Shown one piece after another: positions 8,844 through 18,523 of a DNA stretch of 64,000 nucleotides. Positions within the stretch are counted from its first letter, which is position 1. The number at the start of each line of letters is the position of its first letter. Source of the DNA: Halorubrum vacuolatum (GTDB lineage Archaea > Halobacteriota > Halobacteria > Halobacteriales > Haloferacaceae); the NCBI RefSeq assembly GCF_900188065.1, contig NZ_FZNQ01000003.1, positions 211,616 to 275,615 on the forward strand. Direction: 5' to 3'. Made by a program: the position numbers and the translations under genes. Below the pieces are notes generated by a model that searched no databases, had not been told where the DNA came from, and was given only the letters and a program-made list of their open reading frames with translations.

Positions 8844-10262
8844 TTAGTCGGCCGCCTCGGCGACCGCCTCTTCGGCGTCCTCCTCGTGGTAGTACTGTTC
8901 GATATACTCCTCGCCGACGCGGTTGAGTTCCGATTTCGGCAGCATCGAGAGCAGTTCCCAGCCGATCTCGAGCGTCTCCTCGATATCGCGGCTGGTCTGG
9001 AATCCCTGATCGATGAACTCCGTCTCGAAGGCGTCCGCGAAGTCGAGATACTTGTTGTCACGCTCGGAGAGCGCCTCACGACCGACGATGTTCACGAGGT
9101 CACGAAGGTCCTCGCCCTCCGCGTACGCCGCGTACATCTGGTCGGAGACGTCGCCGTGGTCGCCACGGGTAAGTCCCTCGCCGATCCCGTCGTCCATCAG
9201 CCGGGAGAGGCTGGGAAGCACGTTCACGGGGGGTTGCAGGCCCTGACTGTTGAGGTCGGGGTCGACGTAGATCTGCCCCTCCGTGATGTAGCCGGTCAGG
9301 TCCGGGATCGGGTGGGTGTCGTCGTCGCCCGGCATCGTGAGGATCGGGATCTGCGTCACCGACCCCTCACGGCCCTCGATCCGACCCGCACGCTCGTACA
9401 GCTGTGCCAGGTCGGTGTACATGTATCCGGGGTAGCCACGGCGGCCCGGCACCTCCTCGCGGGCGGCGCCGATCTCACGGAGCGCCTCACAGTAGTTCGT
9501 CATGTCCGTGAGGATGACGAGCACGTGGTAGTCCTTCTCGAAGGCGAGATACTCGGCGGTCGTGAGCACCATCCGCGGGGTGACCGTCCGCTCGACGGCG
9601 GGGTCGTCCGCGAGGTTCATGAAGACGACGGAGCGCTCCAACGCGCCGGTCCGTTCGAAGTCCTCCATGAACTCGTTCGCCTCCTCCTGGGTGATCCCCA
9701 TCGCGCCGAAGATCACCGCGAACTCGGAGCCTTCGCCGCCGTCGCTCTCCTCTTCGGGCACGCTCGCCTGCCGGGCGATCTGCATCGCCAACTCGCTGTG
9801 CGGCTGGCCCGAACTCGAGAAGATCGGCAGCTTCTGCCCGCGAACGAGCGTGTTCATGCCGTCAATGGCCGACACGCCCGTCTCGATGAACTCCTCGGGG
9901 TACTCCCGCGAGTACGGGTTGATCGCCGCCCCGACGATGTCCTGTCGCTCCTCAGGGACGATCTCGGGTCCGTCGTCGATCGGGCGGCCGGAGCCGTCCA
10001 GCACGCGCCCGAGCAGGTCCTCGGTGACGGGCATCTTCATCGTTTCGCCGAGGAACCGAACGGATGCCTTCTGGTCGATACCGGAGGTGCCCTCGAACAC
10101 CTGGATGGCCACGACGCCATCCGCGGATTCGAGCACCTGTCCACGCAGCGTCTTCCCCTGTGCCGTCTCGATCTCGACGATCTCGTCGTACCCGATCGGC
10201 TCGTCGACCTCGGCGTACACCAGCGGGCCGCTGATCTCGGTGATGGTTTGGTATTCTTTCAT
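8844..10262 (-). CDS. atpB: A-type ATP synthase subunit B (non-catalytic)
   Basis: 472 residues, the regulatory nucleotide-binding subunit alternating with A in the hexameric head. The sequence begins [17 protein letters not shown]. Where subunit A has its P-loop this subunit has [10 protein letters not shown], which is the normal non-catalytic state. The [16 protein letters not shown] segment and the conserved proline-rich turn [15 protein letters not shown] are also clear. No intein interrupts it. It follows atpA by 2 nt. Confidence 0.97.
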   Translation of the reverse strand: MKEYQTITEISGPLVYAEVDEPIGYDEIVEIETAQGKTLRGQVLESADGVVAIQVFEGTSGIDQKASVRFLGETMKMPVTEDLLGRVLDGSGRPIDDGPEIVPEERQDIVGAAINPYSREYPEEFIETGVSAIDGMNTLVRGQKLPIFSSSGQPHSELAMQIARQASVPEEESDGGEGSEFAVIFGAMGITQEEANEFMEDFERTGALERSVVFMNLADDPAVERTVTPRMVLTTAEYLAFEKDYHVLVILTDMTNYCEALREIGAAREEVPGRRGYPGYMYTDLAQLYERAGRIEGREGSVTQIPILTMPGDDDTHPIPDLTGYITEGQIYVDPDLNSQGLQPPVNVLPSLSRLMDDGIGEGLTRGDHGDVSDQMYAAYAEGEDLRDLVNIVGREALSERDNKYLDFADAFETEFIDQGFQTSRDIEETLEIGWELLSMLPKSELNRVGEEYIEQYYHEEDAEEAVAEAAD

Positions 10263-10264
10263 GG

Positions 10265-12037
10265 TCAGTAGAGGCTCCGAATGCCGTCAGCGATCTCCGA
10301 TTTCAGCTCCTCGATGTACTCGCCGTACTCCTCCTGGACGCCGATCCGGTTGATCTTCGGGATCGCCTCGACGGCGATGATCTCCTCGACGGGGACGCCG
10401 GCTTCGAGCGCCTTGAACGCCTCGTCGTTGAACGTCCGGATCGTCGTCAGGATGAGGTAGGTCTTCTCCGGCGGACAGTACGTGTCGACCGGGTGGAACG
10501 CGTTCTGCTGCAGGTACGCCTCACGAAGATAGCGGGCGACCTCCAGGGTCAGCTGCTGGTCCTCCGGCAGCGCGTCCTTCCCGACCAGCTGCACGATCTC
10601 CTGCAGCTCCGTCTCCTCGTCCAGCACGTCGACGGCCCACTGGCGCGTCGAATCCCAGTCCTCTGCGACCTCCTCTTTGAACCACGGGTCGAGCTGGTCT
10701 TTATATAGCGAGTAGGACTCGTTCCAGTTGATCGATGGGAAGTGTCGACGCTCGGCGAGGTCCGCATCGAGCGCCCAGAACGTCTTCACGATCCGCAGCG
10801 TGTTCTGGGTGACCGGCTCGGAGAAGTCGCCGCCCGGCGGGCTCACCGCGCCGATCGCGGAGACGGACCCCTCCGTGCCGTTGATGTTCTCGAAGTAGCC
10901 GGCCCGCTCGTAGAACTGCGCCAGCCGCGCGGCGAGGTACGCCGGGTAGCCCTCCTCGCCGGGCATCTCCTCCAGTCGCGAGGAGATCTCGCGCATCGCC
11001 TCCGCCCATCGCGAGGTGGAGTCGGCCATCAGCGCGACGTCGTAACCCATGTCCCGGTAGTACTCCGCGATCGTGATCCCCGTGTAGATACAGGATTCAC
11101 GCGCCGCGACGGGCATGTTCGAGGTGTTCGCGATGAGCGAGGTTCGCGCCATCAGCGGGTTGCCGTTGGCGGGGTCCTCAAGCTCCGGGAAGTCCTCGAT
11201 CACCTCCGTCATCTCGTTGCCACGCTCGCCACAGCCGACGTAGACGATGATGTCCGCGTCGGCGTACTTCGCGAGCTGGTGCTGGGTGACGGTCTTGCCC
11301 GAGCCGAACGGGCCCGGAATGGCTGCCGTCCCACCCTTCGCGATCGGGAACAGGCCGTCGAGAATACGCTGGCCCGAAACAAGCGGGGTCCGCGGCGTCC
11401 GCTTCTCGACGGTCGGTCGGGGCTCACGCACCGGCCACTCCTGATGCATCGAGATCTCGACGCCGTTGTCGAGTTCGGCGACCGCCTCGGTGACGTCGAA
11501 CGAACCGGCCTCGATCGACTCGATGGCCGCCGTCTCGCCGTCGTCCAAGGCGTTCGGCGGCACCATCACCTTGTGGTCGATGGTGACCGTCTCCTCGACG
11601 ATCCCGATCACGTCGCCGCGGCCGACCTCGTCGCCGACCTCGACGGTCGGCTCGAACTCCCACTCGGCTTCGAGGTCGATGCCGGGCGCGTCGACCCCGC
11701 GGTCGAGATAGGGGCTTTCCATCTTCCCCTCCAGCACGTCCAGGGGCCGCTGCACGCCGTCGTAGATGGCGTCCAACATTCCCGGGCCGAGGTCGACCGA
11801 CAGCGGCTCGCCCGTGTTCTCGACGGGTTCGCCGGGGCCGACGCCGGAGGTCTCTTCATACACCTGAATGGTCGTGATGTTGCCCTCGATCTCGATCACT
11901 TCCCCCATGAGTCCTTCGTCGCCGACGTAGACGACGTCGTTCATGCGGGCGTCGAGGTCGCGGGCGCTCACGACCGGACCGCTCACGCTTTGGATGACAC
12001 CGGTTGCGGTGCCGTCCGTGGATTCTGCTTTGCTCAT
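10265..12037 (-). CDS. atpA: A-type ATP synthase subunit A (catalytic)
   Basis: 590 residues, catalytic subunit of the head. It has a beta-barrel N-terminus, the bulge region unique to A/V-type A subunits (about 115-190), the P-loop GPFGSGKT near 235-242, the catalytic GCGERGNEM segment, [13 protein letters not shown], and the ADP-contact motif. A-type ATPases in this family couple the Na+ or H+ gradient to ATP; in haloarchaea the ion is H+. No intein is present, unlike some archaeal homologues. The gene lies 1 nt after atpF. Confidence 0.97.
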   Translation of the reverse strand: MSKAESTDGTATGVIQSVSGPVVSARDLDARMNDVVYVGDEGLMGEVIEIEGNITTIQVYEETSGVGPGEPVENTGEPLSVDLGPGMLDAIYDGVQRPLDVLEGKMESPYLDRGVDAPGIDLEAEWEFEPTVEVGDEVGRGDVIGIVEETVTIDHKVMVPPNALDDGETAAIESIEAGSFDVTEAVAELDNGVEISMHQEWPVREPRPTVEKRTPRTPLVSGQRILDGLFPIAKGGTAAIPGPFGSGKTVTQHQLAKYADADIIVYVGCGERGNEMTEVIEDFPELEDPANGNPLMARTSLIANTSNMPVAARESCIYTGITIAEYYRDMGYDVALMADSTSRWAEAMREISSRLEEMPGEEGYPAYLAARLAQFYERAGYFENINGTEGSVSAIGAVSPPGGDFSEPVTQNTLRIVKTFWALDADLAERRHFPSINWNESYSLYKDQLDPWFKEEVAEDWDSTRQWAVDVLDEETELQEIVQLVGKDALPEDQQLTLEVARYLREAYLQQNAFHPVDTYCPPEKTYLILTTIRTFNDEAFKALEAGVPVEEIIAVEAIPKINRIGVQEEYGEYIEELKSEIADGIRSLY

Positions 12038-12038
12038 A

Positions 12039-12368
12039 TCAGTCGTCCTCCTCCATCAGGTCGATCCCGATGGCTCGTTTGATCTGGTCTCGCAGCCCGC
12101 CGCTGCCGGCACCCGATGCGCCGAGCGTCACGAGGACGGGCTCGATGCTCCCTTCGACCCGCTCGCGGGTCCCCCGCGAGAGGTGATCGAGGTCCGCGTC
12201 GTACATCACGATGATACCGATCTCGTCGTCCGCGAGGGTCCGCTCGACGGCATCATCGAGCTGCTCGGGCTTTTCCGTCTCCGGGACGTTCTCGCACTTT
12301 CGGACGCCGGCGAGCCGGAAGCCCGTCGTGAACTCCGGACTGCCGACGACGGCGATCTCCTGGCTCAT
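12039..12368 (-). CDS. atpF: A-type ATP synthase subunit F
   Basis: 109 residues, a small Rossmann-like central-stalk subunit that contacts B and D and activates catalysis. It begins [19 protein letters not shown], the standard F start, and contains [13 protein letters not shown]. It overlaps the end of atpC by 4 nt, which implies translational coupling within the operon. Confidence 0.95.
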   Translation of the reverse strand: MSQEIAVVGSPEFTTGFRLAGVRKCENVPETEKPEQLDDAVERTLADDEIGIIVMYDADLDHLSRGTRERVEGSIEPVLVTLGASGAGSGGLRDQIKRAIGIDLMEEDD

Positions 12369-13411
12369 GTTATCACCAGATCCTCTTCGATCTCGGCGGC
12401 CGAAAGGCCGGCCTCCTTGCCGCGGGCGATCGCCCGAATGTTCTCCACCTCACGCTCCTTCGCGAGGATGTATGAAATGACCGGCGTCACCGACACCGGG
12501 TGCCTCGTTCCCAGTTTGTCGCCGTAGTTCAAAAGCGCCGTGTCCGTCGCGTGTTCGAACGCGATGAGGCTGTCCGCCACCTCGAGTTCGCGCAGCGCCG
12601 GCCCGAGCTCGTCGGCGTAGTCGCTGTCGGCGATGTACTCGACGAGCTCGTCCAGGTCACGCGCGAGTCGCGCGAGCGTGTCGCGGTCGAACAGGTCGCC
12701 GCCGTCGATGAAGTACTCGGCGGGGTCGATCTCCGCACCGGAACGCGCGAGCCGAAGCGCGTTGTCGGCGTTGCGGAAGTCGATCTCCGCTTTGAGAAAC
12801 GCCTCGTACTGTCTCACGGGCTCCCCACGTGGTAAGTTCCCCAACAGCCGCTCGTAGAACGCGCGGTCTATCGCGTTCTCCAACGGAACGAGGACGTCGG
12901 TCTCCTCGTACTCCTCGTAGGCCGCCGCGAGCGGCTCGCCGTAGATCGTTCCTTCGAGGATCTCGACGACCGCCTCGATCGACTCGGCCTCGAGTAGCCG
13001 ACGGATCAACCGGTCGTCGAACTCGCCGGCACGGATGAGGTCGGTCTCGATAGCCTCGCGGCTCGCGTCGGTGTAGATCCCACGAATAACCGTCTTCACG
13101 TTCCCCGCGTCGAACTTCCGAAGGTAGCGGACGATGAGGTCATACAGCTCCCCCTCGCTCCAGTCGAGGATCTCCTCGAACTGTTTCGCGAGATTTGCGT
13201 TGAGCGCGTACTCGATCAGGTCGACGCCGCCATGTCTGCTCCCCAGCGCGTTGATCTCCGCCTCGTAGGTCGACTCCTCCATGAACCGGGCGATCTCCGG
13301 GGGGGACATGCGGGTAAGCTTGCGATACTCCTCGGTGCTGTACAGCATGCCGCGGCGGGCGCGAACCCTGGCCACGACGTACTCCGGGTTCGAGCTGCCG
13401 ACGAGGCTCAT
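12365..13411 (-). CDS. atpC: A-type ATP synthase subunit C
   Basis: 348 residues. The funnel-shaped socket subunit links the central stalk to the c-ring, made almost entirely of helices. The N-terminus NPEYVVARVRARRGML and the repeated Arg/Glu helices match the family. It overlaps atpE by 4 nt at its start and atpF by 4 nt at its end. Confidence 0.95.
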   Translation of the reverse strand: MSLVGSSNPEYVVARVRARRGMLYSTEEYRKLTRMSPPEIARFMEESTYEAEINALGSRHGGVDLIEYALNANLAKQFEEILDWSEGELYDLIVRYLRKFDAGNVKTVIRGIYTDASREAIETDLIRAGEFDDRLIRRLLEAESIEAVVEILEGTIYGEPLAAAYEEYEETDVLVPLENAIDRAFYERLLGNLPRGEPVRQYEAFLKAEIDFRNADNALRLARSGAEIDPAEYFIDGGDLFDRDTLARLARDLDELVEYIADSDYADELGPALRELEVADSLIAFEHATDTALLNYGDKLGTRHPVSVTPVISYILAKEREVENIRAIARGKEAGLSAAEIEEDLVIT

Positions 13412-13986
13412 GTGTCGAACAGTCGCTCCGAGAGGCCTTTCAACTCGTCGTCCCAGACCTCCGCGAGGACCGAGTCGAACGTGTTGTTCACGCGAACGCG
13501 GGAGGCGTCGCTCTCGCCGACGACGCCGCCGAGACAGTCGACCTCGCCGTCGACCTCGACGTTCTCGCGCTCCTCACAGAGCTCCTCGACGAGTTCGATA
13601 TCCTCGGCGCGGGTATAGACGGCGACGTCCTTGCCGTCGAACTCCGCGACCGTGGCATCGAGCAGGGTCTCCGTGAGTTCGCGTCGGCGTTCGCCCTCGA
13701 ACGCCGCGATCTCCGACTCGACGCCGTCGCGAACGTCGTTCAGTACGTCGCGACGGGCGGCGAGCCGCTCCTGTTTCGCTTCGAGCTTTGCGGAAGAGAG
13801 CGTCTGCTCGCGCTCACGCTCGACCTGCCGATCCGCTTCGGCGAGGCGCTCCTCGCGGATCCGCTCGGCGTCGGCCTCAGCGTCGGCGATGATCTCGTCA
13901 GCCTCGGCGTCGGCCTGCTCGCGTATTTCCTCTGCACGCGCGCGGGCTTCGTCCCGGATGTCCTCAACGACAGTGTCCAAACTCAT
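13408..13986 (-). CDS. atpE: A-type ATP synthase subunit E
   Basis: 192 residues, peripheral-stalk subunit. A long coiled-coil N-terminal half is rich in Glu/Ala/Arg (about residues 1-90), with a globular C-terminal domain that binds the head. It pairs with the H-type coiled-coil subunit encoded at the start of the operon. The stop overlaps the atpC start by 4 nt. Confidence 0.94.
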   Translation of the reverse strand: MSLDTVVEDIRDEARARAEEIREQADAEADEIIADAEADAERIREERLAEADRQVEREREQTLSSAKLEAKQERLAARRDVLNDVRDGVESEIAAFEGERRRELTETLLDATVAEFDGKDVAVYTRAEDIELVEELCEERENVEVDGEVDCLGGVVGESDASRVRVNNTFDSVLAEVWDDELKGLSERLFDT

Positions 13987-14006
13987 TGGTTGGAAAGGAG
14001 GTCGGG

Positions 14007-14258
14007 TTAGACGATGAAGACGACGACCAGCGCGAGAATGACGATCGTCTCGGGCAGCACCGTCAGGATAAGCCCGTTGACGAAGAGATCATCGTCCTCC
14101 GCCATCGCGCCGACGGCGGCGGCCCCGATGCCACGCTCCGCGTAGCCGGCGGCGAGCGCCGCGAGACCGACGGCCAGTGCGGCAGCGGTGTCGGCCTCGA
14201 TCAGTACTTCCCCTTCTTGCATTGCGACGTGCCCGAGTTCGTTGGCAGTTTCGATCAT
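14007..14258 (-). CDS. atpK: A-type ATP synthase subunit K (c-ring proteolipid)
   Basis: 83 residues, two transmembrane helices joined by a short polar loop (residues AMAEDDD), building the rotor ring. The helix 2 carboxylate is visible as Glu in ILTVLPETIVIL, the ion-carrying residue. The single-hairpin form (not the duplicated 16-kDa form) is typical of haloarchaea. A 204-nt gap separates it from atpI, the largest in the operon, with a TATA-like element inside it. Confidence 0.93.
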   Translation of the reverse strand: MIETANELGHVAMQEGEVLIEADTAAALAVGLAALAAGYAERGIGAAAVGAMAEDDDLFVNGLILTVLPETIVILALVVVFIV

Positions 14259-14314
14259 TGTGGTAGGTTCCGATTGCTCGTCTCCGAACAGTCTCTAGTT
14301 GCCCCCACAGGAGT

Positions 14315-14322
14315 CATAAAGC
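14315..14322 (-). promoter_or_regulatory. Possible internal promoter before atpK
   Basis: In the 204-base gap between atpI and atpK the minus strand reads gctttatg in a GC-rich surround. It lies about 60 nt before the atpK start, leaving room for a leader of about 35 nt. A separate start here would make extra mRNA for the c subunit, which is needed in several copies per complex. This is inference from sequence only. Confidence 0.3.
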
Positions 14323-14462
14323 TTCCCAAACGGAACGACGAGAACGGTCGATTGGGGGCTTCTAACCCACGTCTATCGGGACTTTCGGACGGCGAGTGTG
14401 TGACCGTGTACCGTGACGTTCGGAGCCGTTCGTGGCGGCTCCGATGGGGAGCCTCCCCGCGT

Positions 14463-16697
14463 TCAGTCGTCGGCGGTGTACTGCCGGTCGTAGCCGAACG
14501 GCTCGTAGGGGTCGCCACCGCCCTCGTAGAACTTCCCGAAGAACTCGACGTACTCGAGACGGATCCCCTGAATGCCGGCGGCGGTGACGCCGAGCAGCAG
14601 GACGACGATGTGGCCGATGATCGCCACGAGGATCGCCCCGACGAGCGCGACGATCCCGATCACGCTCGGCTCGAACGCCGTCGAGATGCCGGCGAAGACG
14701 AGTTCGACCTCGCCCGCGGCCGCGCGTTCCTGTGCGCTCGCGAGGTTGCTCGGCGTGAAGATGAACGTGAAGCTCCCGTCGCCGCCGTCGCTGATGTACG
14801 CGCCGAACGCCAGCAGGTTGACCGCGAGCGCCATCCCGCCCTTCGCGATCAGCACCGCCATGATCCGGGCGTAGGAGATGGCGTTCACGAGCGGCGACAA
14901 CACCTCGACGGCCTCGGTCGGCTCGCCGATCAAAAGCAGGATGAAGCCGAGCGCGGCGGCCGCGATCGCGAGGTACCCGACGATCACCGGGAAGCCAGCG
15001 AACTCCACGAACCCGAGGGTCACCAACCCGATGGAATCGAACATGAAGTCCGGTTTCATCCCGCCGACGTGCTGGCTGAAGATCCAGATCCAGATCCCGT
15101 TGAGCAGCAGGATCCACGAGAAGCTCTCGTAGATCGCGTGCTTGAGATCATGCGCCTGATAGAGGCTGACGAACGAGAGGACGTACCCGACGTTGAGGTG
15201 GAGCACGCCGAACAGCACGCTCACGACGAGCCACGCCAGCGCCCAATCGGCGCTCCCGGGTGAGAGCCCCTTGGACATCTCCCACGCCTCGATGCCCAGC
15301 CACGGGTACGCGTGGTAGCCGAAGATGTCGACCCCGTAGTAGATCCCGAACAGGAAGGTGAAGATACCTGCCCAGATGGAGACCGCACCCAGCTCACGCA
15401 TCGCGCCGTCGTGGTTGCTGTAGAGATACCAGCCGATGACGCCGTACAGCACCCCATAGCCCATGTCCCCGATCATGAACCCGAACATGAGCGGGAACGT
15501 GAGGAAGACCAGAAGCGTCGGGTCGAACTCGGTGTACTTCGGCCGACCGAACCCTTTCACGAGCAGTTCGAACGGACCGGCAAGGTCGCCGTTTTTCTGC
15601 ACGACCGGCGGGTTGTCCTCGGGTTGTGCGTGCCCGCCGTCCGTGGCCGCCTCCTGTTCGGTATCCTTCGCATCCGCGGCCGAGGCCTCGGCGGCGTCTT
15701 CATCGTCCGCGCGCGCTCCCCCATCATCTACCGGCTCGCTGTGATGGTCGCCGTCGGGCGTGAAGGAGGCGCGTTCGAGCTCCTCGACCTCCGCGTGGTC
15801 GCCGACCGCGTCGGCGATGGTCGCCGCGAACTCGTCGAACGTCGCCGTCGGGATCCAGCCCTCCGCGATGAAGGCGTTCTCCGTCGTCGCGAACGACAGC
15901 GGCGCCTGTTTCTTCTGTGCCTCGATGGTGAGTTGTTCTTCGGCGCGGAGGAGGAAGCCGGCCGCCTCCTCCTTGATCTCGGCGATCTCCGCGTCGATCG
16001 ACTCGCGTTCGGCTTCGAGTTCCGCCCGCTCCGCTTCGAGTTCCGCGACGTACTCCGCCGGACTCCGATCGGCATCCGGCACGTTGAGGAACGCGATGTC
16101 GACGCCGACCAACGCGTCCTGTAACGCGCCCTCGTCGGCGTCTTCGGCCGGTCTCGCGAAGATCGCGACGACGCCCCGGCCGCTGAATACCTCGTAGGCT
16201 TCGAGCCCCTCGGCCGCTTCGAGCGCGGTTTCGACGTCAGACGCCTTCGCCTCGCCGACGACGACTTCGAGCGACTCGTACCCTTTGAGGAGGTCGAGTT
16301 CGATACCGAGTTCGGCGAACGGCTCCATCCGGTCGATCTCGTCCGTGAGCTCGCGAATTTCGCCGCGGATCGCATCACGTCGGTCGTTTCGCTCGTTGAC
16401 CCGTTCGCGGATGTCCGCGAGCGCCGCTTCGAGTTCATCGTCGTCGAGCGCGCCGGCGGCATCGATCTCCTCACCCGTCACGTCGAGGATGCTTTCGAGG
16501 GACCGAACGGTCACGAGCCGCTCGTTGATCGCTTCGGCCCCCTCCAGTGACTGTCCGGGTTCGAACCCTTCGTACCGCTCATCGTAGTCGGTAACGTGGA
16601 GCGAGTGGTGTTCGTACGCCGCCTCGATGACGTCGTCGATGACGCGTTTCGAGCCCGCCACCGACACCTTGCTCATCTGCTCCGGTCTGAGGGCCAT
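14463..16697 (-). CDS. atpI: A-type ATP synthase subunit I (a-subunit)
   Basis: 744 residues. An N-terminal cytoplasmic arm (about 1-380) has two coiled-coil stretches and a haloarchaeal acidic insert near 315-360. A C-terminal membrane domain follows with seven or eight helices that forms the proton half-channels next to the c-ring. The essential Arg of the membrane domain is likely the one in NAISYARIMAVLIAKG. It abuts atpH directly (16697/16698). Confidence 0.95.
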   Translation of the reverse strand: MALRPEQMSKVSVAGSKRVIDDVIEAAYEHHSLHVTDYDERYEGFEPGQSLEGAEAINERLVTVRSLESILDVTGEEIDAAGALDDDELEAALADIRERVNERNDRRDAIRGEIRELTDEIDRMEPFAELGIELDLLKGYESLEVVVGEAKASDVETALEAAEGLEAYEVFSGRGVVAIFARPAEDADEGALQDALVGVDIAFLNVPDADRSPAEYVAELEAERAELEAERESIDAEIAEIKEEAAGFLLRAEEQLTIEAQKKQAPLSFATTENAFIAEGWIPTATFDEFAATIADAVGDHAEVEELERASFTPDGDHHSEPVDDGGARADDEDAAEASAADAKDTEQEAATDGGHAQPEDNPPVVQKNGDLAGPFELLVKGFGRPKYTEFDPTLLVFLTFPLMFGFMIGDMGYGVLYGVIGWYLYSNHDGAMRELGAVSIWAGIFTFLFGIYYGVDIFGYHAYPWLGIEAWEMSKGLSPGSADWALAWLVVSVLFGVLHLNVGYVLSFVSLYQAHDLKHAIYESFSWILLLNGIWIWIFSQHVGGMKPDFMFDSIGLVTLGFVEFAGFPVIVGYLAIAAAALGFILLLIGEPTEAVEVLSPLVNAISYARIMAVLIAKGGMALAVNLLAFGAYISDGGDGSFTFIFTPSNLASAQERAAAGEVELVFAGISTAFEPSVIGIVALVGAILVAIIGHIVVLLLGVTAAGIQGIRLEYVEFFGKFYEGGGDPYEPFGYDRQYTADD

Positions 16698-17039
16698 CTA
16701 TTCCCCCGACGCGTATGCTTCCACCGCTTTTTCGAACCGTTCGACGGCATCGTCGACGGCGTCGTCGATCCGGTTTCGTGCCTCGCTCTCGAGCGCTTCA
16801 CGATCGGCACGGCCCGCCTCGAGGATCTCCTCGCGACGATCCTCGATCTCCTCACGGGCCGCCGCGAGCCGTTCGTCGGCCTCCTCGGCCGCCTCACGCT
16901 CGGCCTCCGTGCGGATCTCGTCCGCACGCCGCCGGGCCTCGGCGAGGCGCTCGTCGGCGTCGGCTTCCGCCTCCGCGATGATCTCGTCCGCCTCCCTTTC
17001 GGTCTCCTTGATCCGGTCGAGCACCTCTGGTCTCGCCAT
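16698..17039 (-). CDS. atpH: A-type ATP synthase subunit H
   Basis: 113 residues, almost wholly a charged coiled coil (MARPEVLDRIKETEREADEI...), the other half of the peripheral stalk with subunit E. First gene of the operon atpH-I-K-E-C-F-A-B-D. The ATG at 17039 is chosen because the upstream frame runs through a 37-bp repeat and is not protein-like. A TATA box lies about 35 nt upstream. Confidence 0.9.
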   Translation of the reverse strand: MARPEVLDRIKETEREADEIIAEAEADADERLAEARRRADEIRTEAEREAAEEADERLAAAREEIEDRREEILEAGRADREALESEARNRIDDAVDDAVERFEKAVEAYASGE

Positions 17040-17070
17040 ACTCTCTAATCGTAGAAAACTCCACGAGCGA

Positions 17071-17079
17071 CATATAAGG
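17071..17079 (-). promoter_or_regulatory. TATA box of the ATP synthase operon
   Basis: The minus strand reads ccttatatg here, about 35 nt before the atpH ATG, suggesting a transcript with a leader of roughly 8 nt. Confidence 0.55.
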
Positions 17080-17111
17080 TGTTTGCGAAACGAGGCGGAA
17101 CAGCCGCCGCC

Positions 17112-17181
17112 GTTTCGCCGTAGTTCCGTCGCCGTTCCGTCCCGTCCCGTTTCGCCGTAGTTCCGTCGCCGCTCCGTCCCG
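17112..17181. repeat. Two copies of a 33-bp direct repeat, period 37
   Basis: The sequence gtttcgccgtagttccgtcg... occurs at 17112-17144 and again at 17149-17181, differing at one base. It lies in the 269-base gap between atpH and the minD-like gene, upstream of both. It could be a regulatory repeat or a replication slip. Confidence 0.85.
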
Positions 17182-17308
17182 AACACTTGGCACGTCCGCC
17201 TCGGTGGGTCGGTCGTTTCCTCCGTCGCTCTCCACGGCTGCCCGGCAGTCGTCGATCCCCGGCGATCGCCCGCGTACATTTAAGTAGGAGTCGCCGGACC
17301 GTGACGGT

Positions 17309-18472
17309 ATGGCAACGGTGTATGCGGTCGCCTCGGCGAAAGGTGGGGTGGGAAAGACCACCACGGCCGCGGCGGTGGCCACGGTGCTTGCCGGGACCGG
17401 CGCCGATGTCGTCGCCGTCGATGCCGACATCGGAATGGCCAACCTCGCGAGTTCGCTCGGCATCGACGTCGGCGAGACGACGCTACATGACGTCCTCGCC
17501 GACCGTGCCGATCCACTGGATGCGGTCCACGAGGGTCCGAACGGGTTACGGGTGGTCCCGGGGACCACCGATCTCGACGCGTACGCCGCGGCGGATCCGA
17601 CGGCCCTCCGGCAGGTCATCGACGCCCTCGATGCCGCCGACTATCTCGTATTGGACGTCGGTGCCGGGCTCTCACACGAGTCGTCGCTCCCGCTCGGGCT
17701 CGCCGACGAGACGCTGCTCGTTTCGACGCCCGAACGCGACGCGCTCGGCGACACCGAAAAGACCCGCCAGCTCACCGAGCGTCTCGGCGGCACCGTCGCC
17801 GGCGCAGCTATCACCCGCACGGACCCGTCATGCATGGACGCCGAGGACGAACTCGTCGCGGAGCTGCTCCGGACGACCGTCCTCTGCCGGATCCCGGAAG
17901 ACCCAGCCATCGGCGAGGCGATCGACGCCGGCAAGCCGCTCGTCACGTTCGCCCCGGCGGCCCCTGCGAGCCACGCCTATCGGGAGTTAACCCGGGAGTT
18001 GACCGATATCGCCGTCGAGGAGCCCGCCGTCGGGGAGTCCGCCGTCGAGGTGGACGAGCCGGCCGAGACAAGTGAGGCAGACGCATCGGCAGCAGGGGCC
18101 GACGACGACGATGCGGACGACGACGGCATCATCGTCGCCGACGCCGAGGCGACGGGGATGGAACCGCCGGAGGACGAGTTGGAGGGTATCGTCGCGGACG
18201 AACCGGAGACTGACGCGGTGGAGGAGGCTGAGACTGACGCGGTGGAGGAGGCTGACGCGGTGGAAGACTCAGTTGCGGACGAGATAGACGATCCGGAGAC
18301 CGACGACGTTGACGAGCCGACCGAGGACGATCCGGACGACGAACTCGCCGGAAGCGTTCCGTTCCGTGACGACGATACGGGGATGGACACCGCCCTCGCG
18401 CGCGAGCGCGAAGACTCCGAGGAGGAGGAAGAAAAAAAGGGTGGGTTCTTTAGCCGTCTGTTCGGCCGCTGA
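17309..18472 (+). CDS. MinD/ParA-family ATPase with acidic linker and membrane-targeting tail
   Basis: 387 residues. The deviant Walker A motif KGGVGKTT is at 11-18 (signature Lys11), followed by VDADIGMANL and a Walker B-type DVGAGL. The ATPase core ends near residue 235. After it come about 140 residues very rich in Asp/Glu. The last 12 residues, KKGGFFSRLFGR, form a short amphipathic helix closely resembling the membrane-targeting sequence at the end of bacterial MinD. In Haloferax a MinD paralogue (MinD4), also with a long C-terminal extension, lies near the atp operon and helps place the chemotaxis and archaellum machinery; this may be its counterpart. A TATA-like acatttaagt lies 28 nt upstream. 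Confidence 0.85.
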   Translation: MATVYAVASAKGGVGKTTTAAAVATVLAGTGADVVAVDADIGMANLASSLGIDVGETTLHDVLADRADPLDAVHEGPNGLRVVPGTTDLDAYAAADPTALRQVIDALDAADYLVLDVGAGLSHESSLPLGLADETLLVSTPERDALGDTEKTRQLTERLGGTVAGAAITRTDPSCMDAEDELVAELLRTTVLCRIPEDPAIGEAIDAGKPLVTFAPAAPASHAYRELTRELTDIAVEEPAVGESAVEVDEPAETSEADASAAGADDDDADDDGIIVADAEATGMEPPEDELEGIVADEPETDAVEEAETDAVEEADAVEDSVADEIDDPETDDVDEPTEDDPDDELAGSVPFRDDDTGMDTALAREREDSEEEEEKKGGFFSRLFGR

Positions 18473-18523
18473 TCGGGGGTGGGAATTGCCGCTCGTTCGG
18501 TCGTCGCCTCCGATCCGTGTCGG

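Noticed and set aside
8577..10271. 564-codon open frame on the plus strand
   Set aside because: Exactly antisense to atpB. GC-rich third positions remove stops from the reverse frames; the translation is Arg/Val/Asp-rich with no domain.
10265..12037. Intein in atpA or atpB
   Set aside because: Both proteins have ordinary length and continuous motifs.
10742..12082. 446-codon open frame on the plus strand
   Set aside because: Antisense to atpA, same cause.
13986..15263. 425-codon open frame on the plus strand
   Set aside because: Antisense to atpK and atpI; runs through both and the gap; composition is not protein-like.
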